Below, piece after piece: positions 16,395 to 25,249 of a stretch of DNA of 45,185 bases (position 1 is the stretch's first letter; each line of letters starts with the position of its first letter). The notes under the pieces are model-generated. The model saw nothing but the letters and a program-made list of their open reading frames with translations, did not search any database and was not told the DNA's origin. The stretch comes from Dehalococcoidia bacterium. Its GTDB lineage: Bacteria > Chloroflexota > Dehalococcoidia > Lucifugimonadales > VXLM01. Location: the NCBI GenBank assembly GCA_009841605.1, contig VXLM01000111.1:1-45185 (forward strand), written 5' to 3'. Position numbers and translations under genes: made by a program.

Positions 16395-17006
16395 TCACTG
16401 CAACTGCTCTGCAGATACGATTTTCCACTCTCCCTCGATCTGTTGGAAGATCATGTGAATGCGCAGCACGTTTAGAGGGTTTTTCACATTCCAATGCATT
16501 TCTCTAGTTTCGTCATCGACTGCCTCGGGTGGGCTCACCTCGGTCACAATCAATTTAATGGCAAACGTCTTCATCAGCTCGATGTTTTCAGTGAGCTCTT
16601 CTTCCTCCTGCAGGCGGTAACTCTCTTCCAGGAACCCCAAAGCCTTTTCGAGCTCGTATGAGTTGATAGCCTCCCAATAGGCGGAGCCCACCATCCTGAG
16701 GGCCTCCGCCTCCTCGGCATCCAGTGGTGGGCTGACCTCCGGGGTTGCGGTAGTCTCCGTCTCTCCCGATTCGCTCTGTGGACTGGGTATCGGTGTAGCG
16801 GTAGGCTCCGGTGTGGGCGTAGGACTGGGCATGGGTGTAGCCGTAGGCTCCGGTGTGGGGGTTGGAGTGGGCGCCGGTGTTGCGGTAGGCTCCGGCGTGG
16901 GCGTTGGTGTGGGAGCGGACTCCGTCAAGCTGCCGCAAGCAGCACCGGCTACGATCACGATCGCTAGCGCCACAGACATTGCCCACGGGTTCAAAGTCAT
17001 TCTCAT
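16395..17006 (-). CDS. lipoprotein with PT-rich repeat stalk and small C-terminal domain
   Basis: This 203-residue protein starts at ATG 17006 (MRMTLNPWAMSVALAIVIV), with a lipobox GAAC near residue 24. The mature part opens with a Pro/Thr/Glu stalk built from 14-residue repeats (EPTATPxPxPTPTP), followed by about 115 residues: GSAYWEAINSYELEKALGFL, then EESYRLQEEEELTENIELM and HMIFQQIEGEWKIVSAEQLQ. The C-terminal part has the look of an NTF2/SnoaL- or DUF4878-like domain, common in Chloroflexota lipoproteins, but I cannot name a function. The longer open frame upstream is not supported by a start signal. It has its own promoter at 17061-17089. Confidence 0.7.
   Translation of the reverse strand: MRMTLNPWAMSVALAIVIVAGAACGSLTESAPTPTPTPEPTATPAPTPTPTPEPTATPMPSPTPTPEPTATPIPSPQSESGETETTATPEVSPPLDAEEAEALRMVGSAYWEAINSYELEKALGFLEESYRLQEEEELTENIELMKTFAIKLIVTEVSPPEAVDDETREMHWNVKNPLNVLRIHMIFQQIEGEWKIVSAEQLQ
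16790..16915 (-). repeat. in-gene tandem repeat, 42-base period
   Basis: About three copies of a 42-base unit marked by taggctccgg at 16802, 16844 and 16886 encode the 14-residue Pro/Thr stalk of the lipoprotein. The period is a multiple of three and copies differ mostly at third positions. This fits a length-variable extracellular stalk. Confidence 0.8.
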
Positions 17007-17060
17007 TGACCCCAGAGTTTTCTCCTGCCGGATCTGTCTCCATTTCCAGTGGTTGCACGG

Positions 17061-17089
17061 AGCATAATCGTGAGTCCAGTCACTGTCAA
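17061..17089 (-). promoter_or_regulatory. promoter of the PT-stalk lipoprotein
   Basis: On the minus strand a perfect TTGACA (17089-17084), 17-base spacer and TATGCT (17066-17061) stand about 55 bases before ATG 17006. Confidence 0.65.
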
Positions 17090-17110
17090 CACGCCCGTCC
17101 TGTCGTGCGG

Positions 17111-17125
17111 TTCCGCGAGGCGGAA
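17111..17125. promoter_or_regulatory. palindrome between divergent lipoprotein genes
   Basis: TTCCGC-GAG-GCGGAA is a perfect 6-3-6 inverted repeat located between the -35 box of the minus-strand lipoprotein and the start of the plus-strand one. It could be an operator or a small hairpin. No further evidence is available. Confidence 0.3.
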
Positions 17126-17181
17126 AGTGCCTGTGTGATACCATTTCGAGGCTGGGTGCGGAGTTGGAGCGCAGTGAGAAT

Positions 17182-17523
17182 ATGCGAATATCGGTTGTCG
17201 CGCTGCTGGGGTTCTTCGCAGTGATTGTCACCGCAGCGGGCTGTGGCGGCGACGGCAAGGGCGAGACCGAGGAAGCGGCTCTTCAAGTTCGTGGACTCGT
17301 GACTGATGTGCAAGCCCGGTCACTTCTCGAACTGGAGTCACTGCAAGTAGTCGACGGGCAAAATATCGTCTGGGAATTTCGTCCGGGGCCTCAAGGGGTG
17401 ACGGGTACGGGACACGACTACACTCCTTCACACCTACGGCAGCACATGGTGCAGGGAGTGCCCATAATCGTCACGTACAGGGAGAGGGACGGCGTCCTCA
17501 CGATAGTCAGCATCAGCGAATAG
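17182..17523 (+). CDS. small lipoprotein of unknown function
   Basis: This protein has 113 residues. A short signal peptide ends in VTAAGC (Cys near residue 22), followed by GGDGKGETEE. The rest (about residues 33-113) forms a beta-rich domain: VRGLVTDVQARSLLELESLQ, NIVWEFRP, QHMVQGVPIIVTYRERDGV and LTIVSIS. This looks like an OB-fold-like strand pattern seen in small secreted proteins. I do not recognise the family. ATG 17182 is preferred over an in-frame TTG at 17164. It ends 10 bases before the LutC-like gene and may be cotranscribed with it. Confidence 0.65.
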   Translation: MRISVVALLGFFAVIVTAAGCGGDGKGETEEAALQVRGLVTDVQARSLLELESLQVVDGQNIVWEFRPGPQGVTGTGHDYTPSHLRQHMVQGVPIIVTYRERDGVLTIVSISE

Positions 17524-17533
17524 AAGACCGAGC

Positions 17534-18286
17534 ATGGAACAGAACGGAAACCGGACAGAATTCCTAGAGAACGTACGAAGGGCCCTTGGACGTACCGCCC
17601 CTGCTGCCGAAGTTGAAGTCCCCGACGCCACCGCGTTGTCGGACGACCGTGACGTTGTTGATAGACGAGTAGAAGCTATCGCCCAAGACATTGATTCACG
17701 CGCCGACGAACTTATCGATGAGTTGGTCGTCTCCGCTGAGGCTGCCGGATGGATCGTCCGCCGTGCCGGCTCATCCGACGCGGCGGCCTATATCCGCCAA
17801 GTTGCTGAGACTCTCGAATCTACGAGTGTGCTCCGCTCCGATCACGCAGTTTTGGATGAAATAGGCTTAGAAGCGGCGCTCAAAGGAACGGCGATAGGGC
17901 TTCAGCGGATTGCCCATGACGAGTCGGGGCCGAGCCGCGACGTGCAGCGCGCGAAGTTCCGCGAGGACATGATCGTAGCCGACATCGGTGTGACCGGCGT
18001 CAGTCACGCGATCGCCGAGACCGGCAGCGTGTCCATCGCGGCGGGTAAGGGAGTTAGCCGGCTGATTTCCCTTTTGCCTCCCGTGCACATAGCGGTCGTG
18101 CGTCGCGACCAGATCGTCCCCAGCTTGGACGAGCTCTTCTCTCTCCGTCGCAGCGAGTTCATGGAAAACGGATCGCTCGACTACGCCAACATCATCTCCG
18201 GTCCCAGCAGGTCGGCGGACATCGAGCAGACTCTCATCAAGGGAATGCACGGACCGCGCGAGGTCCACATGGTCATTTTGGAGTAG
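17534..18286 (+). CDS. lutC: LUD-domain protein, LutC/YkgG family
   Basis: This 250-residue protein has a LUD domain over its C-terminal two thirds. Diagnostic segments are the ADIGVTGVSHAIAETGSVSI strand, SRLISLLPPVHIAVVRRDQI, NIISGPSRSADIEQTLIKGM and HGPREVHMVIL. LutC is one of three proteins (LutA, LutB, LutC) for oxidation of L-lactate to pyruvate; many stand-alone homologues have unknown roles. LutA and LutB are not in this window. The gene follows a small lipoprotein and converges on a glycerate kinase with a four-base gap. A role in 2-hydroxyacid metabolism is plausible but inferred. Confidence 0.85.
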   Translation: MEQNGNRTEFLENVRRALGRTAPAAEVEVPDATALSDDRDVVDRRVEAIAQDIDSRADELIDELVVSAEAAGWIVRRAGSSDAAAYIRQVAETLESTSVLRSDHAVLDEIGLEAALKGTAIGLQRIAHDESGPSRDVQRAKFREDMIVADIGVTGVSHAIAETGSVSIAAGKGVSRLISLLPPVHIAVVRRDQIVPSLDELFSLRRSEFMENGSLDYANIISGPSRSADIEQTLIKGMHGPREVHMVILE

Positions 18287-18290
18287 TTTC

Positions 18291-19436
18291 CTACCCGAAG
18301 ACCTTGCCCCCCACCTGCATGAATCGCATCGCCTCGGCTACGGCGTCCGCGATCAGTTCCCCTCCGCGCGTCGAGGCTTCCTCAAGGGACATCGGCGCGC
18401 AGACGATGGAGGCTACAGCGTGGATACCCTCCGCGTGAACGTCCTCAAAACCCTGACCAAGTGATCCGGAAACGGCGACGACGGGAATGTCCCTTTCCCT
18501 TGCACGCCATGCGACACCTATCGGGGCTTTGCTGTAGACCGTCTGGAAGTCGAGTTGGCCTTCGCCGGTGATTACCAAGTCGGCCCCTTCCAGCTTATCG
18601 TCCAGACCAACCTGATCGAGCACGATATCCACCCCGGCCCGCAGCGAACCATCGAGAAATGCCATTATTCCGCCGCCGAGGCCGCCCGCCGCGCCGGAGC
18701 CGCGGACATCGTTGATGCTCGTTCCAATATCGCGCTCTACGACCCCGGCGAAGTTTCTTAAAGCCGCATCGAGTTGCTCCACCAGTTCGGGAGTAGCGCC
18801 CTTTTGCGGACCATACACCGCCGACGCTCCCTCCGGCCCCGTGAGCGGATTCGACACGTCGCAGGCGACCGAAAACTGCGCTTCAGTCGCACGTCCGTCC
18901 AGTCCGGACGTGTCTATCCTGTGCAGATCGGCTAGCGCCGCGCCGCCTGGTGGAAGGTCGGTTCCCTCCTCGTTCAGCAGCCTTGCGCCCAGCGCTTGGG
19001 CCATGCCTGCTCCAGCGTCGTTTGTCGCGCTGCCGCCGATGCCCACGATAAAGCTCCGAAACCCTGCGTCCAGCGCTTCGCGGATCACTTCGCCGAGCCC
19101 GAACGTGGTCGCTCGCAAAGGATCGCGCTCATCAAGCGTCAGGAGGGCTAGGCCCGACGTTCGCGCCATTTCGATCATGGCGGTCTCCCCGTCGCCGAGC
19201 GCGCCCCACTCCGCCATAACCGGCTTTCCGATGGGGCCGGTGACCGTGGCGGAACGTATTTCACCGTTAGTCGCCTCGACTAAAGTCTCCAGCGTGCCGT
19301 CGCCTCCGTCAGCCACCGGCACGAGGACGGTCTCAGCGTCGGAGACGACTCTCCTGACTCCCTCCTCCATAGCCTTGGCGGCATCGAGCGCGGAGATGCT
19401 GCCCTTGAAGCTCTGAGGCGCGATAACGACCTTCAT
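18291..19436 (-). CDS. glycerate kinase (GarK/GlxK family)
   Basis: This 381-residue protein has the typical length for the type-II glycerate kinase family. The start is characteristic (MKVVIAPQSFKGSISALDAA), with VPVADGGDGTLETLVEA, then FIVGIGGSATNDAGAGMAQA, ACDVSNPLTGPEGASAVYGP plus QKG, and DLVITGEGQLDFQTVYSKAP. It should phosphorylate D-glycerate to 2-phosphoglycerate with ATP in the cytoplasm. ATG at 19436 follows AAGGA at nine bases. The gene converges on lutC with almost no gap, so no terminator fits between them. Together with the hydroxypyruvate isomerase-like gene it is compatible with a glyoxylate/glycerate route. Confidence 0.93.
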   Translation of the reverse strand: MKVVIAPQSFKGSISALDAAKAMEEGVRRVVSDAETVLVPVADGGDGTLETLVEATNGEIRSATVTGPIGKPVMAEWGALGDGETAMIEMARTSGLALLTLDERDPLRATTFGLGEVIREALDAGFRSFIVGIGGSATNDAGAGMAQALGARLLNEEGTDLPPGGAALADLHRIDTSGLDGRATEAQFSVACDVSNPLTGPEGASAVYGPQKGATPELVEQLDAALRNFAGVVERDIGTSINDVRGSGAAGGLGGGIMAFLDGSLRAGVDIVLDQVGLDDKLEGADLVITGEGQLDFQTVYSKAPIGVAWRARERDIPVVAVSGSLGQGFEDVHAEGIHAVASIVCAPMSLEEASTRGGELIADAVAEAMRFMQVGGKVFG

Positions 19437-19583
19437 TACGTGTCTTCCTTAGTAGCGAAATGTGCGGATACTATATCAGCGAGAACGAGTGTTGCGTAGG
19501 GCAGGGGAGGTGTCCGGCGCCCTCGCGGCGAACGCAGGGTTGCCGTCACGGCCGTGATGTCCCGTTCGACACATATAGAACTG

Positions 19584-19613
19584 TTGACGCCCCTACGTTC
19601 GGATGAGTATACT
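19584..19613 (+). promoter_or_regulatory. promoter of the 5S rRNA gene
   Basis: TTGACG (19584-19589), an 18-base spacer and TATACT (19608-19613) end about 13 bases before the 5' end of the mature 5S. The placement fits direct transcription of 5S from its own promoter. Confidence 0.75.
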
Positions 19614-19626
19614 GACTGTTGATACG

Positions 19627-19750
19627 GCCTTCTGGTGGTTCTAGCGAAGCGGACCCACCCGTTCCCATCCCGAACACGGAAGTGAAACGCTTCAGCGCTG
19701 ACGATACTGCACTGGTGACGGTGTGGGAAAATAGGTCACTGCCGGGGGGC
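19627..19750 (+). rRNA. rrf: 5S ribosomal RNA, stand-alone
   Basis: The conserved 5S core is plain: gttcccatcccgaacacgga at about 19661-19680, then the agtgaaacgcttcagcgctg arm and ataggtcactgccg near the end. The terminal helix closes between GCCTTCTGG (19627-19635) and CCGGGGGGC (19742-19750) over nine pairs, several of them G-U. A TTTTT run follows at once. No 16S or 23S gene is in the window, so this 5S is separate from the rRNA operon. A minus-strand reading frame across it is not a gene. Confidence 0.93.
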
Positions 19751-19886
19751 TTTTTCTCATTTCCCTGTTCGCTTGGCAGCACTTCACACCCTGCTCGATT
19801 TCCGTTCACTTTTCCTGTTCAAAACCGTCCCTCAATGAGGGTGCCCGGTGTCCGGGAACGTGTCAAAACCCCGCCTTACAGGTGGT

Positions 19887-19914
19887 TTGCATCGAATTTC
19901 CCCTGTGCTACAAT
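19887..19914 (+). promoter_or_regulatory. promoter candidate for the S1 protein gene
   Basis: TTGCAT (19887-19892), a 16-base spacer and TACAAT (19909-19914) lie about 165 bases before the GTG start. The leader between is long and without a gene; S1 genes are often autoregulated through their leaders, but no specific structure is recognised here. Confidence 0.5.
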
Positions 19915-20080
19915 GAAGCTAGCGTATCGGAGAAAGGAGTCCTGGTTACTTAGAGTCCCAGGGGAAGTTACCCGCCCTCCGCGTCACGACGCTGTTTCTC
20001 CCCCTGGTCAAGTCTCATCATTACGACTGTCTTAACAGCCTCCGCAGCAATCGGCAAGTTTCCAGGAATCGAAGTGCAAC

Positions 20081-21226
20081 GTGACCTCGCAACACGAGGA
20101 AGATAGCAGTATTCAGGATATGGGAGAGCTCCTCGACTCCGTCGAGGACATGAAGCCGCTCCGGCGAGGCGATGTCGTCGAAGGGATTGTCATGCGCGCC
20201 GATCCCGGCGCGGAAGGTCTTCTGCTCAACGTGGGACACAAGGCCGAGGGCCATGTACCGTCCAACGAAATGAAGTCCATGTCGGAGGACGACCTTGCGG
20301 AGCTAGGCGTAGGCGATACAGTCCTCGCCATGGTTATCAGGGGGGAGACCGACGAAGGCTCCGCAATTCTGTCAATCGACCGTGCGGCGGGCGAGGTCGG
20401 CTGGAAGACTCTGCAAGACGCGTTGGACGCCAACGAGCGCGTGGAGGGGAAGATCATAGGATTCAACCGGGGGGGCGCGATCGTAATGACCGAGAGCGTT
20501 CAGGGGTTCGTCCCTATGTCACAGTTGGCGACCGTATCTCGCGACAGGGCTCCCGTCGCGGCTCAGGGTAGTGGCGGAGAAGATGCACCCGAAGAATCGC
20601 CCGACATCGGTCGTACGATTGAACTGAAGGTGCTAGAGTTGAACAGGGGACGCAACCGCGCGATCCTGTCCGAACGGCAGGCAATGCAGGAGCTTCGCGA
20701 GGAGCGCAAGGCGAAGCTGATCGACGAGTTGACGGAAGGAGAGGTACGACGCGGACGAGTTACGGGCATCAGCACATTCGGCGCGTTCGTCGATCTGGGC
20801 GGTGCGGACGGTCTGATCCACATCTCCGAACTGTCTTGGAGCAACGTCAACTCACCGGGAGACATCGTGAGTGTCGGCAACGAGGTCGATGTGATGGTGC
20901 TGCGGGTCGATGCGGAGCAAAAGAAGATAGCCTTGAGCCTGAAGAGGCTCCAACCGGAACCGTGGGAGACGATTGAAGAGCGATACGAGGTCGGGGGCAT
21001 CGTGGACGGCGTGGTGACGAAGCTTACCGACTTTGGGGCTTTCGCCAGGGTGGAGGACGCGGTCGAAGGCCTGATACACATATCCGAGTTGACCACGCGC
21101 ATCATTAGCCATCCCCGCGAGGTCGTTCGAGAGGGTGACGCGGTCCGCCTCAAGGTCTTGCGGATCGAGCCGGAACGGCGAAGACTTGGGCTAAGCCTCA
21201 AGCAGGCCGAACCGGAAGAGTTTTAA
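20081..21226 (+). CDS. rpsA: S1 RNA-binding domain protein (30S ribosomal protein S1-like)
   Basis: This 381-residue protein carries four S1 (OB-fold) repeats at about residues 27-100, 115-195, 215-285 and 299-372, after a short acidic N-terminus. The third and fourth are the most canonical (GRVTGISTFGAFVDLGGADG and GVVTKLTDFGAFARVEDAVE, each leading to GLIHISEL). Four repeats are usual for S1 of several non-proteobacterial lineages, against six in E. coli. The protein likely binds mRNA and helps initiation on the 30S subunit. The start is GTG at 20081 with only a weak ribosome site (AGGAA about 14 bases away). The gene precedes clpC. Confidence 0.88.
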   Translation: MTSQHEEDSSIQDMGELLDSVEDMKPLRRGDVVEGIVMRADPGAEGLLLNVGHKAEGHVPSNEMKSMSEDDLAELGVGDTVLAMVIRGETDEGSAILSIDRAAGEVGWKTLQDALDANERVEGKIIGFNRGGAIVMTESVQGFVPMSQLATVSRDRAPVAAQGSGGEDAPEESPDIGRTIELKVLELNRGRNRAILSERQAMQELREERKAKLIDELTEGEVRRGRVTGISTFGAFVDLGGADGLIHISELSWSNVNSPGDIVSVGNEVDVMVLRVDAEQKKIALSLKRLQPEPWETIEERYEVGGIVDGVVTKLTDFGAFARVEDAVEGLIHISELTTRIISHPREVVREGDAVRLKVLRIEPERRRLGLSLKQAEPEEF

Positions 21227-21288
21227 GGTACTATAGTGACGTGCCGCCCCGGCGTCCGCGAAGCCGGGAAGCGGCTGGGAGAAACGAT

Positions 21289-23766
21289 ATGACAAGCCGG
21301 TTCGAAAAATTCTCCGAGAGAGCGCGGAAGGTCCTCTCCCTTGCACAGGAAGAGGCCCAGCGTTTCAACCACAACTACATCTCGACGGAGCATATCCTTC
21401 TGGGACTCGTTAGGGAGTCCGAGGGTGTCGCCGCGAAGGTATTGTCGAATCTCGGTGTCGAATTGGCAAAGGTGCGTTCTTCCGTAGAATTTATCATTGG
21501 GCGTGGTGAGCGACCGGCGACCGGCGAGATCGGACTTACCCCTCGCGCCAAGAAGGTAATCGAGCTTGCGGTGGACGAGGCGCGCCGGCTGAATCACCAC
21601 TACATCGGTACTGAGCATCTTCTTATCGGCCTGATGCGTGAGGGCGACGGCGTCGCGGCCAGCGTCCTCGAAACGCTCGGTATCACCTTGGACAAAGTCA
21701 GGGCCGAGACAACGAGGATACTCAGCCAGACCGTCCAGCACTCACAGGCAGGCACAGGGGGGAGGACGACTTCCCGCACCCCCACGCTCGATCAGCTCGG
21801 GATAGACCTTACATCCGCGGCCCGCGCGGGCAAGCTCGATCCGACCGTCGGCAGGGAAAAGGAGATCCAGCGCGTCACGCAGATTCTCAGCAGGCGCACC
21901 AAGAACAATCCGGTCCTGGTAGGTGAGCCGGGCGTCGGCAAGACGGCCATCGTCGAGGCCCTCGCCCAGCAGATCGCGAGCAACGATGTTCCGTCGACCT
22001 TGCAGGGCAAGCGGCTGGTGACCTTGGACATGGGAGCGCTGGTCGCGGGCACGAAGTACCGAGGTGAGTTCGAAGAACGCCTCAAGAAGGTCGTTGACGA
22101 GATCAAGGCCTCTGAGAACTGCGTGCTCTTCATCGACGAAATTCACACGATGGTAGGAGCGGGGGCAGCCGAGGGAGCGGTAGACGCCGCCAACATCCTC
22201 AAGCCTTCGCTGGCTCGCGGCGAGTTGCAGTGCGTCGGGGCAACCACCCTGGACGACTACCGCAAGTACGTCGAGCGCGACCCCGCGCTTGAAAGACGGT
22301 TCCAGCCCATAACGGTGGAGGAGCCTGCGGTAGACGAGACCATCGAAATACTTCGCGGAGTGAAGGGTCGTTACGAGGAGCATCATCAGCTCGACATCAG
22401 CGACGACGCCCTCATCTCGGCCTCGAACCTCGCGGCGCGGTTCATCCCCGATCGATTCATGCCGGACAAGGCCATCGACCTCATAGACGAGGCGGCCTCG
22501 CGAGTCCGCATCAACTTCACCACGGCCCCGTTCTCGGTCAGCCAGGTCTCGAAGATGCTGGAAAACGTACGCAAGGAAAAGGACGAGGCCATCTCCTCCC
22601 GCCAATATGAATACGCCGCCGAGCTTCGCGACAGAGAGGCCAAGCTCGCCAAGAAGCTCTCCACTCTCGAACAGGAGTGGCAGGACGAGCGAGGCGATGA
22701 GATGCCGGTCGTGACCTCGGACGACATCGAGGATGTGGTGAGTATGTGGACGGGCATCCCCGTCACGCGCCTTTCGGCGAGTGAGACAGAGCGCCTCATC
22801 CGCATGGAGGAGGAGCTCCACAAGACCATCGTCGGGCAGGACGAGGCCATCACGATGGTGTCCAAGGCCGTCCGCAGGGCGCGCGCCGGACTCAAGAATC
22901 CCAAACGTCCGGCCGGGATATTCATCTTTGCCGGGCCCACTGGGGTCGGCAAGACCTATCTGCCGAAGCGACTCTCCGAGTTCCTGTTCGGCAGCGAGGA
23001 TGCGATCATCCGCGTCGACATGTCCGAGTTCATGGAGCGGCACTCCGTGGCTCGGCTCGTTGGCGCCCCTCCGGGTTATGTCGGCTACGACGAGGGCGGA
23101 CAGCTCACGGAGGCCGTGCGCCGCAAGTCCTATTGCCTCGTCTTGCTGGACGAAATCGAGAAGGCCCATCCTGAGGTCTTCAACATCCTGCTCCAGATCT
23201 TCGACGACGGCCACCTGACCGACGCAAAGGGGCGTAAGGTCGACTTCCGAAACGCCATCGTGGTGATGACGAGCAACATTGGGTCCGACCTCATCCGGCA
23301 GGACAGGACGCTTGGATTCAAGGCCAAGGGTGAGAACAGCGACGAGTTCATGGCCCGCTACGAGCGCATGAAAACGAACGTGACGGATGAGATCAAGCGG
23401 TTCTTCCGTCCCGAATTCCTGAATCGCATCGACGGCACGGTCGTGTTCCATGCTCTCAGCAGAGAGCAAGTGCTCGACATCGTCGATCTTGAGCTCAAGA
23501 ACGTGGTCAACGGCCTCCTCGAAAAGGGCATCAGTCTGGAAGTCTCCGACGAGGCAAAGGCGTGGATCGCCGACAAGGGGTACGATCCGTACATGGGCGC
23601 TCGCCCGTTGAACCGCGTGATCCAGGACCAGATCGAGGACAAGCTCTCCGACGCCATCCTCGCAGGTCAATTCAGCCCCGGCGATACCGCTATCATCGGC
23701 CTCGAAGACGACGAGATCACGGTCGATACACAGCAGGCCCCGGTCGAAGAGCCGACACCGGCCTAA
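21289..23766 (+). CDS. clpC: ATP-dependent Clp protease ATP-binding subunit ClpC
   Basis: This 825-residue HSP100 unfoldase begins with two Clp N-repeats (residues 1-145: [20 protein letters not shown], later [20 protein letters not shown]). AAA-1 has Walker A GEPGVGKT near 211 and Walker [15 protein letters not shown]. The middle domain (about 405-470) contains a UVR-like segment ([20 protein letters not shown]), which marks ClpC rather than ClpA or ClpB. AAA-2 has Walker A GPTGVGKT near 550 and Walker [18 protein letters not shown]. After the second Walker A the usual ELAKALAE reads YLPKRLSE, an uncommon variant. It should feed substrates to ClpP. ATG 21289 follows GGGAG at a good distance; the upstream in-frame extension is not needed. 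Confidence 0.95.
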   Translation: MTSRFEKFSERARKVLSLAQEEAQRFNHNYISTEHILLGLVRESEGVAAKVLSNLGVELAKVRSSVEFIIGRGERPATGEIGLTPRAKKVIELAVDEARRLNHHYIGTEHLLIGLMREGDGVAASVLETLGITLDKVRAETTRILSQTVQHSQAGTGGRTTSRTPTLDQLGIDLTSAARAGKLDPTVGREKEIQRVTQILSRRTKNNPVLVGEPGVGKTAIVEALAQQIASNDVPSTLQGKRLVTLDMGALVAGTKYRGEFEERLKKVVDEIKASENCVLFIDEIHTMVGAGAAEGAVDAANILKPSLARGELQCVGATTLDDYRKYVERDPALERRFQPITVEEPAVDETIEILRGVKGRYEEHHQLDISDDALISASNLAARFIPDRFMPDKAIDLIDEAASRVRINFTTAPFSVSQVSKMLENVRKEKDEAISSRQYEYAAELRDREAKLAKKLSTLEQEWQDERGDEMPVVTSDDIEDVVSMWTGIPVTRLSASETERLIRMEEELHKTIVGQDEAITMVSKAVRRARAGLKNPKRPAGIFIFAGPTGVGKTYLPKRLSEFLFGSEDAIIRVDMSEFMERHSVARLVGAPPGYVGYDEGGQLTEAVRRKSYCLVLLDEIEKAHPEVFNILLQIFDDGHLTDAKGRKVDFRNAIVVMTSNIGSDLIRQDRTLGFKAKGENSDEFMARYERMKTNVTDEIKRFFRPEFLNRIDGTVVFHALSREQVLDIVDLELKNVVNGLLEKGISLEVSDEAKAWIADKGYDPYMGARPLNRVIQDQIEDKLSDAILAGQFSPGDTAIIGLEDDEITVDTQQAPVEEPTPA

Positions 23767-23858
23767 CTCCGCCGAAGCGCGCTCGCTATGCTAGTGCGGT
23801 TGCATCGACCGTCATCATGGGCACTTTCCCGCCTTTCCTACGGTTGTCGGGCGATCCG

Positions 23859-25055
23859 ATGAGAAGCGCGTACCTCCAATGCGTTGGCGGCGTGAGCGGC
23901 GATATGCTGCTTGGAGCCATCATTGACGCCGGAACGCCGGTCGGCAACCTTAACGACGCGATCTCCAGTCTCGGCGTTTCAGGTGTCCGGATAGTCGCGA
24001 AGCAGGACACCAGGGGTGGCGTCCACGGTACCCACGCAATCGTCGAGGGCGATGACTCTTCGAGACGCTCGTATCGGTTGGAGGACTTCACACGGATAAC
24101 CGAATCGTCCTCTTTGCCGGACTCCGTTAAGGAGAGATCAACGGCGATATTCCGTCGGATTCGCAAGGCGGAACAACAGGTACACCGTCAAACCGAGGGA
24201 GAACCTCACCTAGGCGAACTCGGCAGTGTCGATACGCTCGTAGATGTCGTCTGCTCCGTGGTCGGGCTGGAGGCGCTTGGCATCGATCGGCTCTATTGCT
24301 CTCCTCTACCCTCCGGCTCAGGTGTCATAAAGACCTCTCACGGAACGCTCCCTGTTCCGGCCCCTGCGACATCCACCCTGCTCGAACTTGCACATGCTCC
24401 CGTGCAACCTCCCCCGGGCAACATCCCGGACGCGGGGGAAATGGTCACTCCGACCGGCGCCGCCATCGTGACAACGCTTGCCGCGTTCTCTCAGCCCTCT
24501 CTCAGCATCGAAAAGACCGGATACGGCCTTGGGACACGTAATCCTGATGCTTACCCAAATGTGTTGGTGATGCGAATTGGCTGGGAGCAGGAAGGTCCTC
24601 ACGCCGCCAATCTGAGCCTTCTCGAAACCAACATCGACGACTCGACCCCGGAAGTCCTCGCATACGCGCAAGAGCGGCTCTTTGAGATCGGCGCGCGGGA
24701 TGTCTGGTTCACTCCCATTCAGATGAAGAAGAACCGGCCCGCGACCATGCTCAGCGCGCTGGTGCCAGCGGACCTGGAGAGCGATGCGGCCCGCCTCATC
24801 CTACGGGAGACTTCGACCCTGGGCGTTCGAGTGCGCCCCGTCTCACGGTATGAAGCCGACCGGAAGGTCATCAACGTTACGACCACGTTAGGACGGGTAT
24901 CCGTGAAGACGAAGATATTGGACGGCGCGATGGTCGCCGTGACCCCTGAATACGAAGACTGCCGCAAGATCGCGCTGGACAAGGGCCTGCCCCTGCAGGA
25001 TGTCATCCGCATCGTCCGTCAGGAGGCCGAGGAAGCCCTCCTCTCTTCCGGGTAG
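23859..25055 (+). CDS. larC: nickel-pincer cofactor biosynthesis protein LarC
   Basis: The protein has 398 residues from ATG 23859. The start MRSAYLQCVGGVSGDMLLGA matches the family's opening, so the longer open frame upstream is not real. Later segments are typical as well: ELGSVDTLVDVVCSVVGLEA, TPTGAAIVTTLA, LETNIDDSTPEVLAYAQERL and MKKNRPATMLSALV. LarC inserts nickel into the pyridinium bis-thiocarboxylate cofactor made by LarB and LarE, used by lactate racemase and relatives. In some Lactobacillales LarC is made as two frames joined by frameshifting; here it is one frame. LarB, LarE and LarA are not in the window. Confidence 0.9.
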   Translation: MRSAYLQCVGGVSGDMLLGAIIDAGTPVGNLNDAISSLGVSGVRIVAKQDTRGGVHGTHAIVEGDDSSRRSYRLEDFTRITESSSLPDSVKERSTAIFRRIRKAEQQVHRQTEGEPHLGELGSVDTLVDVVCSVVGLEALGIDRLYCSPLPSGSGVIKTSHGTLPVPAPATSTLLELAHAPVQPPPGNIPDAGEMVTPTGAAIVTTLAAFSQPSLSIEKTGYGLGTRNPDAYPNVLVMRIGWEQEGPHAANLSLLETNIDDSTPEVLAYAQERLFEIGARDVWFTPIQMKKNRPATMLSALVPADLESDAARLILRETSTLGVRVRPVSRYEADRKVINVTTTLGRVSVKTKILDGAMVAVTPEYEDCRKIALDKGLPLQDVIRIVRQEAEEALLSSG

Positions 25056-25073
25056 TCGCGCATCGGCCTATCC

Positions 25074-25103
25074 TTGACACGCCCTTCGGCGCTCGGCTAC
25101 GCT
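25074..25103 (+). promoter_or_regulatory. promoter candidate of the tRNA gene
   Basis: A perfect TTGACA (25074-25079) is followed after 18 bases by a weak TACGCT (25098-25103), which ends 16 bases before the tRNA. It begins 18 bases after the larC stop. Confidence 0.5.
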
Positions 25104-25119
25104 GAGGTAGCTTCCTCCG

Positions 25120-25191
25120 GGGCCTGTAGCTCAGTGGTAGAGCGCTCGGCTCATAACCGAATGGTCGCAGGTTCGAACCCTGCCGGGCCCA
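25120..25191 (+). tRNA. tRNA with CAU anticodon (elongator Met or lysidine-type Ile2)
   Basis: The cloverleaf closes: acceptor GGGCCTG/CGGGCCC, D stem GCTC/GAGC, anticodon loop CTCATAA (CAT), and T arm GCAGG-TTCGAAC-CCTGC. The anticodon stem has one C-A mismatch at its outer end. CCA is not encoded (the gene is followed by ACATC). A CAU anticodon that lacks initiator features (the first pair is matched) can be elongator methionine or isoleucine after lysidine modification; I cannot decide by eye. Confidence 0.93.
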
Positions 25192-25249
25192 CATCAATCA
25201 TGGTCGCAATCCGTATCTCTTGCACTCATCGGGCCATGGTATACCAGCG

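Noticed and set aside
16790..16915. Regular 42-base repeats considered as CRISPR
   Set aside because: The period is in frame, copies have no unique spacers, and they encode a Pro/Thr stalk of a lipoprotein.
19546..19809. Minus-strand frame across the 5S rRNA gene
   Set aside because: The sequence is explained by 5S rRNA secondary structure and its promoter.
21742..23670. 642-residue minus-strand open frame opposite clpC
   Set aside because: Long only because the clpC codons avoid reverse stops; clpC motifs on the plus strand are unambiguous.
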